Assembly: GCF_023065955.2 (NCBI RefSeq)
Contig: NW_026623078.1
Span: 6,644,199 to 6,708,198, forward strand
Direction: 5' to 3'
Source of the DNA: Ursus arctos
Taxonomy: Eukaryota; Chordata; Mammalia; Carnivora; Ursidae
Length of the DNA stretch: 64,000 nt
The notes under the pieces were generated by a model. It saw only the letters and a program-made list of their open reading frames with translations, ran no database searches and was not told the DNA's origin. The position numbers and the translations under genes are program-made. Positions 57,402 through 64,000 of the stretch are shown here, one piece after another. Numbering within the stretch: the stretch's first letter is position 1; the number at the start of each line of letters is the position of its first letter.

Positions 57402-57679
57402 ATAATATATAATAATTTTGTTTTAAAATAAAGCAGGAGATGACCTATATGAAAATACTTCAAAAAGAAAGAAAAGGGAAATGACACAAGGTATATATCA
57501 TATACATAATAGGTTATATACCATCAAGTAGTGAAAGTGTGAGCAAAATTTTCTATGAATTTTTAAAAATATAACTTCTTTGTAAAATGACAGAAAATAT
57601 ATATGTTATGCAAAGAAATAAATGACAGAAAATATGAAGTGGTGAAAAATAAATTGGAGAAATTCAAGAAATACAAGGA

Positions 57680-59606
57680 GAACTCATTTTATTGCACTTT
57701 GTTTTATTGTACTTTTCAGAAACTGTGTTTTTCACAAATTGAAGTTTTGTGGTAACCCTGCCTTGATCAAGTCTCTTAGTGCCATTTTTCTAACAGTATT
57801 TGCTTACTTCATGCCTCTATGTCACATTTTGGTATGCTCACAATACTTGAAACTTTCATTATTATTATGTTTGTTAAGGAGATCTCTGATCAGTTATCTT
57901 TGCTCTTACAACTGTAATTGTTTTGGGTATCACAAACTACACCTACAAAAGACAGCAAATTTAATCAATAAATGTGTATGTTCTCACTGCTCCACCAACT
58001 GGTTATTCCCCATCTCTCATCCTCTCCTTGGACCTCCCTATTCCTTGAGACACAATATTGAATTAGGCCAATGATAACCTTACAATATCCTCTAAGTGTT
58101 CAAATAAAGGGAAGAGTCACATGTCTCTCACATGTGACTCACAAGCAGCAAGTCCTGATGTAGAACCTGCAGCAAGTTATCCAGAAGAGCTAGCTAAAAT
58201 AATGAGGATGGCTACACTAAACAACAAAAAACAGTCTTCTCTGAAAGAAGATACCATCCAGGATTTTCAAAGCTAGAGAGGAGAAGTCTGTGTCTGGCTT
58301 CAAAGCTTCAAAGGAGAGACTCTCTTGTTAGGGCCTAACGCAGCTGGTGACTTGAAGTTGAAGCCACTGTTCATTTACCATTCTAAAAATCCTAGGGCCC
58401 TCAAGAATTATGCTAAATCTACTCTGCCTGTACTCTATAATGGATCGACAAACCTTGGAGGACAGCACATTTGTTGACAACATGATTTACTAAATATTTT
58501 AACCCCATGGTTGAGACCGACTGCCCAGAAAAAGATTCCTTTCAAAATATAACCACTCGCTGACAATGCACCTGTTCACCAAGAACTCTGATGGAGATGT
58601 ACGATGAAATATTTTCATCCATTCTGCAGCTAATGGATCGGCAAGTCCTTCTGACTTTCAAGTCATATTACTCAATAAATACATTTCATAAGGCTATAGC
58701 TGCCATAAATAGTGATTTCTCTGATGGATCTGGGCAAAGACAACTGAAAACCTCCTGGAAAAGATCCACCATTCTAGGTGCCATTAAGAATATTCATGAT
58801 TCATGGGTAGAGGTCAAAAACATCAACATGAACAAGACTTTGGAAGAAGCTGACTCCAACTCTCATGGATGACTTTGAGGAGGCTTCCATGGAGAAAGCA
58901 GATGTGGTAGAAAGAGCAACAGAACCATAATTATATATGGAGTCTGAAGATGTGACTGAATTGCCACAATCTTGTGATAAAACTTTAATAGATGAGGAGT
59001 TGCTCCCTAGAGATGACCAAAGAAAATCATTTCTTGAGATGGAAACTACTCCTGGTGAAGATACTATGAGGACTGTTAAAATGACAACAAAAGATTTAGA
59101 ATATTCTACAAACTTAGTTGATAAAGCAGTGAGAGTTTGAGAGGTCTGACTCTAATTTTGAAAGAAGTTGTACTGTAGATAAAATGCTATCAAACAGCAT
59201 CACATGCTAGAGACATCATTCATGAAATGAAGAGTCAATGGTTGTAGCAAACTTCATTTCATCTTACTGTAAGAAATTGCCACAGCAACCCCAACCTTCA
59301 TTGACCACCACCCTGATCAGTCAGCAGCCATCAATATTGAGGTAAGACCCTCCACTGGCAAAAAGATTATGACTCATTAAAAGCTCAGATAATGGTTAGT
59401 ATGATTTAGCAAAAAAGTATTTTTTAATCAAAGTATATTTTTTGATGGGTTTTTAGATGTAATGTATTGTACACTTAATAGGCTATGTATAGCTTAAACA
59501 TAACTTTTATATGCACCAGGAAACCAAAAAAATTCATTTGACCCACTTAATTGCAAAATTTGCTTTACTAAGGCAGTCTAAACCCACAATATCTTGGAGG
59601 AGATAT
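57680..59606 (+). mobile_element. Tigger1 DNA transposon, internally deleted
   Basis: TcMar-type (pogo family) cut-and-paste element. The left end 'cattttattgcactttgttt' and the sub-terminal 'ccctgccttgatcaagtctc', 'ccaacctatt...gagacacaatattgaat' match the Tigger1 5' region. The right end includes 'cttttatatgcaccaggaaa' and ends near 'aacccacaatatcttgg'. About 0.5 kb is missing at 58131, between the transposase start and 'aagcagcaagtcctgatgta'. Terminal bases are decayed. Transposase remnants are listed separately. Confidence 0.93.
58140..59395 (+). pseudogene. Tigger1 transposase remnant
   Basis: Coding remnant of the DDE-type Tigger transposase. In-frame pieces at 58591-58872 ('[16 protein letters not shown]', '[12 protein letters not shown]') and 58937-59140 ('[13 protein letters not shown]', '[16 protein letters not shown]') correspond to the C-terminal third. 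Stops and indels, for example at 58277 and 58490, break the catalytic part. The N-terminal DNA-binding region is lost in the internal deletion. It is a fossil; not a host gene. Confidence 0.9.
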
Positions 59607-60474
59607 AAAAAATCAAAGAGCTTGAAAGAGTTAGAAAAAATATAGATTAAAATAAAATCTAAGAAACAAAAAAAATAGTGTTCCTTAAGAATTCATTATA
59701 CTTGGTAACGAAAAAAATTTAAAAGAAAACTTTTCTGAAATGAAAGCAGCACTGAAACTACAGTCTAAAGAGACTGCCATGACCCAGGGGGGATAAAATG
59801 TTATTGCATGGGCCACATCAAGGCCAATCCAGTTGAAATTCCCAGATTCCACGTCCACAAAATAGACAGCCTACAAAATAACAAAAACAAACAACAAACA
59901 AAAACGTTAGGAAATAGAGTTCCCATGAGGTCTTATTAAAGAAAACCATTAAAGAATAAACTTCACTAATCAAAAGTGAGTAGAGATAACATACTGAATT
60001 ATGAAGCCTGATATTAAATAATTCTGGGGATTATGATTGAAGAACAGAATACAAATGTTACAAACCATGATAGTATTAAAGAATAGTTATCTTAGTAAAA
60101 AAAAAATTTCTACTGAAAAACTCTGGTTTCTTCACTTTCACAGTGGGAGAGAATCAACAAGTCATTTTAAGGGTAATTAAGTATTATATTAAAGTATAAA
60201 GGTAATGATTAGAAGAGCTAAGAATACTAGAATCAAATAAAATTGAGTGAAGGGAGAAAGGGAAGTGGGGTAAAGGGTTAAAGTATAATAATTTCTTTCT
60301 GTCTCATAGTCAATGGATAGTGTCTTTGGAGGTAACACAAAATTAAAGAATTATAAACAGTGAATAATTAAAATGATCTATAAACCTTCAATATTATTAA
60401 CCCATTCACACACAAAAGAAAACAACATATACAGAAATCTTAATGAAAGGATTAAATGGATGCATAAAATGTAT
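59607..60474. other. No gene recognised
   Basis: A-rich DNA with no recognisable gene; possibly old interspersed repeat around 59740-59900, which I could not identify. Confidence 0.5.
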
Positions 60475-61150
60475 TCATTCATTTATTCTACTAATATTTA
60501 TTGAGCACTCATATGCCAGTATTGTGCTGAGTGCCAGTGATGTAGAGCTCCTGAATCTTGGAGTTTTACAGAATAGTGGGGGAGGTATATATTAATCAAA
60601 CAATCACACAAACGTCAAAATTGCAACCATAAAAATTACTCTGCATAAGAGTGACTACCACATTAATAGGAGAATTTGATGTAAACAGGAAAATCAGGGG
60701 AGGTTTCCCTGAGGAAGTGACACTGGAAACGAAGATCCGAAGGTAAACAGAAGTTAACTAGGAGTGGAGGAAAAAGGATTCCCTGCAGACGGAACATTTG
60801 TGCTCTCCCTTGAGGCCAGAGGTGGCATTGGGAGTTGTGTCTGGAGCCACAATGCCAAGAAAATGAGGTGAAAACTATACAGGATATGACTGAATTAAGT
60901 AATGAGAGACCACTCCTAAGAGAATGAAAAGGAAGATTTTAAAGCAGAAGGGTGATTTGACCAGACTTGACATTTATGAATATTACTCTCGCTACAGTGT
61001 ACAGATTGGATTTGAAGGAGTTCAGACTGGATGCAGGTGAGCCACTTAGAAAGCAATATTCTTGTCAAGGCAAAAATGTTATTTAGACTAGGATAAGAAT
61101 TTGGGAAGTAGGTAGATTTGCCCTATATTTAGGAGAGACAATCAACAGGG
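60475..61150 (-). mobile_element. L2 LINE 3' end
   Basis: 'attcatttattctactaata' then 'tttattgagcactcatatgc', 'gtgctgagtgccagtgatgt', 'gggaggtttccctgaggaag', 'gcagaagggtgatttgacca' and 'gactggatgcaggtgagcca' follow the reverse of the L2 3' region over about 600 bp. Confidence 0.88.
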
Positions 61151-61890
61151 CTTGATGACAGGTTTAGCTGGAGATGCACTCACTTTAACTAATGCTTCAA
61201 GTTTAAGAATTACTCAACTCCAATAGGATCTCCAATCCAATGATCCTACCAATATTTTTAATGTCCCTTACTCCCTTGATGTCTTACCTCTCTCCTTTCC
61301 CAGCTTAAATTCCATGGTCAATTTTCTTGCTCCCTTTTATTTTGTTGTATTCACTTAGCCAAACCTGCTGAAACAGCACTGACTGCTGTTTCTCCTACTT
61401 CTACCTATTGAATGAAAGGGTCTATTGTAGCTACCCTGTGGAAGTCTTGCCATTGTATGTATTACATGGGGACAGAGAACTAATAACTTATTTTCGGATC
61501 AAGAAGAATCATACTCCAACAGCTGTATCTAAAGAACCATACCTGGGGATTATCATTGGAACTTGATTTAAAAGGCAAGATCTTGGACTTTCAGCTAAGG
61601 CCATAAAGAGATGAGATTTGGGGGCTCTTGGGAAGAGGTGGGTATTTTGTACATGGGAGGGACTTACAGTTCAAGCCAGAGAGCAGATGGTGGTAGCTGT
61701 TCTATGACATGAACACCATTGATTCCTTCCCAATCACCCTGAATACACAGACCACTCCCCCATCAAGAGACAAGATCTATTCCCTCCCTCCTTTTGATCC
61801 TGAGCTGACCTCAGTTATTTGATTGACTAACAGACTGAAGCATAAGTGATTCTAGACCTGGGATTTCCGGCTCATAAGATAAGTGTGAGT
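61151..61890. other. No gene recognised
   Basis: No family resemblance seen in the short open frames of this stretch. Confidence 0.5.
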
Positions 61891-62030
61891 TTAACTTTTA
61901 TAAAAGAAACTGCCAAATGGTCTTGCAAAGTAGCTGTACATTTTACATTACCATCAGTAATGCATGACAGTTCCAATGTTCCACAACCTCAAGAGCCCTT
62001 GAAATTGTCAGGTTTTCTTTCCTATTCTTC

Positions 62031-62075
<45 letters not shown>

Positions 62076-62090
62076 TTTCTTTCTTTCATT
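62031..62090. repeat. (TTTC)n microsatellite
   Basis: About 14 TTTC units with one break, inside the old L1. Confidence 0.97.
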
Positions 62091-62433
62091 CATTTATGTA
62101 TTCATTTATTTCCATTAATAACTAACAGTGTTGAGCATCTTTTCATATGTTTGGTATCCACATATTTTCTTTGGGAAAGTATCTGTTCAAATCTTTTGCT
62201 AATTTAAATGGGGTCATTTTTTTCTTAGTATTGAGAACTCTTCATAAATTTAAAATACAAGTCATTTCTCAGATATATAATTGCAAACATTCTTCCCCCA
62301 TTATGTGGCTTGTCACTTCATTAGCAGAGTAGAAATTTTTAATTTTGATTAAGTACGATATATCAGTTTTTTGTTTTATGTTTTTGATGTCATATCTTAG
62401 AAATCTTTACTAAGCTAAGGTCACAAAATTTTT

Positions 62434-62483
62434 TATTATAATAATATTTTTTATTATATTATGTTAGTCACCATACAGTACAT
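62434..62483 (-). mobile_element. Ultra-short young L1 3' end (about 50 nt)
   Basis: 'tattatattatgttagtcac' then 'catacagtacat' is identical to the last bases of the young L1s (for example 626-655 region). The flanks 'acaaaattttt' and 'acataaattttt' suggest a short target-site duplication in the old L1. Confidence 0.8.
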
Positions 62484-64000
62484 AAATTTTTCCAATATTT
62501 TCTTCTAGAAGTTTCATAGTTTTAGATTTTACATTTAGATCTACAATCCACTGTGAGTTAATTTTGTGTAAGATGTACAAAATGGGTTGAGGTTCAATGT
62601 TTGCATGTAAATGTTTGTTTCAGCACAATATGTTGAAAAGACTACTTGTTCTCCACTTAGTTGTGTTTGTACATATGTGGGTCTATTCCCTGAGTCATTT
62701 TTCTGTTATACTGATCTACGTGTATTTTGTAAAATTCAACTTGACTTTTTAAAAATTGTTTTTGGCTGTTCTAGTTCCTTTGCATTTCCATGCAAATTTT
62801 AGAATCAGTCTGTTGATATTTTCAAAAATTTGATGGTATTTTCACCATGGTTTTGTTGACTCTGTGTATCAGTATGGAAAGAACTGACATATTAACAATA
62901 TTAAGTGTTCCAATTTATGATTTATTTATACCTTTTATTTCATCAGTTTTATAATTATAGAAGTATATATATTCTGTTATATTCATACCTACGTGTTTCA
63001 TGTTTGTAAGTGTTATCATGAAGAGCATATTTAAATGTTTTATTTCTAACCATACATTTCTAGTACATAGAAATACAACTGAATTTATATATTGACTTGA
63101 AGCCTGTGGCCTTCACTTATCAGTTTTTGGAGCTTGTTTTATAGATTCTTTAGAATTTACTTTATAGAAAGCCATGTATTTAGCACGTGGAGGCAGTTTT
63201 TTATTTCTTCCTTTTAAAAATACAGGTCTCTTCTTTCTCTTGCCTTTTTCACTGTCTGGGACTTCTAATGTAATGATAGTCATGAGAATGTCCATCTTTG
63301 CCTTGCTCTCAATCTTAGGATGAAAGCATTCAGTCTTTTACCAGTTTAATGTTACCCTTATTGGTGCCTTTAATCAGGCTAAGGAAATTCCCTTCTATTT
63401 TTGTTTGCTGAAAGTTTTTATCATGAATGGATATTTAATTTTGTCAAATGTTTTCTCTGCATCCATTAAGACAATCATGTGGTCTTACTTCTTTAGTCTC
63501 TCAATTGATAATTAAGTGTTGAGCCAGCCTTTCATGCCTTGGATAAACCCTAATTAGTTATGATGTATTTATCCTTTTTATACATGTGTGATTTTAACTT
63601 TCTAATAGTTTTTGAGCATTTTTGTGTCTGTGCACATGGTGGATATTGGTCTATAGTTTCTTTTCTTGTAATGTATTTGTAAAGTTTTGATATAGGAATA
63701 ATGTTGATCCCATATATTGAGTTGCAAAGTGTTCCCTCCTTTACTATTTTCTGAAAAAAAGATTGTATAAAATGGATATTATATCTTTCCTAAATATCTG
63801 ATGGAATTCGCCAGTGAAATCATCTGGATCTAGAGTTCTCTTTATTGGAAGATTTTTAACTAGAAATTCCATTTCCTTAATATAAGACTATTCAACTTAT
63901 TTACTTCTTTTTTTTTTTGATAAATTGCAATTTAATCATATGATGGAATTCTATATAGAATAGAAATAAATGAATTTCTACCGCATGCACTGATGATGAG

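Larger units (their letters stand above)
61895..64000 (-). mobile_element. Old LINE-1 ORF2, leaving the window
   Basis: Plus strand: 'aagaaactgccaaatggtct', 'cattaataactaacagtgtt', 'aatgtttgcatgtaaatgtt', 'catccattaagacaatcatg', 'ccagtgaaatcatctggatc', which is the reverse of an ancient L1 ORF2. It is interrupted by a (TTTC)n tract and a ~50-nt young L1 insertion. No open frame. Confidence 0.85.

Noticed and set aside
58591..59140. Two plus-strand frames that might be a domesticated transposase gene
   Set aside because: They are separated by stops, lack the DNA-binding region and the complete catalytic domain, and follow decayed Tigger1.

Overview
The window is nuclear DNA from a placental mammal, almost certainly a caniform carnivore. 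The evidence is about 25 tRNA-derived Can-SINEs (box A/B head, CT-rich middle, AATAAA-rich tail ending in AAATCTTT) and carnivore-type LINE-1s. The Can-SINE middle (a run like 'cctcccactccccctgcttg' followed by a 'gctggctgtctct' block) and the young L1 3' end look most like those of bears and panda. That family-level assignment is an inference. There is no bacterial, plasmid or phage-like gene organisation.

Layout: 1-10.9 kb is an old plus-strand L1. Into it has inserted a full-length young minus-strand L1 (606-6825) with a perfect 22-bp target-site duplication, an open ORF1 and an almost open ORF2. 10.9-13.6 kb is mostly unassigned DNA and holds the probable donor of a 103-bp templated insertion found in the L1. 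13.6-18.2 kb is the 5' half of another old L1, heavily interrupted by SINEs and an L1 fragment with a fold-back 5' junction. 18.2-23.9 kb holds more L1 copies. 23.9-25.4 kb is a decayed ERVL-type pol remnant. 26-32 kb is a nest of minus-strand L1s. 32.2-39.8 kb is an old plus-strand L1 that carries a GAPDH processed pseudogene. 40.9-41.85 kb (minus) is the only plausible host protein-coding gene, an olfactory receptor of the OR4F type. 42-50 kb is mainly single-copy-looking DNA with SINEs, MIR and L2 pieces and a 30-nt U2 snRNA retro-fragment. 49.9-56.1 kb is a second nearly full-length young L1 with broken ORFs. 57.7-59.6 kb is an internally deleted Tigger1 DNA transposon. 60.5-64 kb is L2 and old L1.

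There is no operon-like cooperation between genes here; the window is a gene-poor, retrotransposon-rich, olfactory-receptor-type region. The most notable observations are: (1) both young L1s carry a Can-SINE at the same place in the 5' UTR with the same target-site duplication and the same private substitutions, so an L1 lineage appears to have captured a SINE and spread with it; (2) the OR4F-like gene has a 2-bp deletion near its start, yet an overlapping out-of-frame ATG 4 nt downstream re-opens the receptor frame; (3) a 103-bp templated copy sits inside an L1 microsatellite; (4) fold-back junctions occur at an L1 5' end and at the Tigger1 deletion; (5) a 30-nt U2 snRNA 5' fragment is flanked by a perfect 19-bp duplication. 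I found no clear new multi-gene system.
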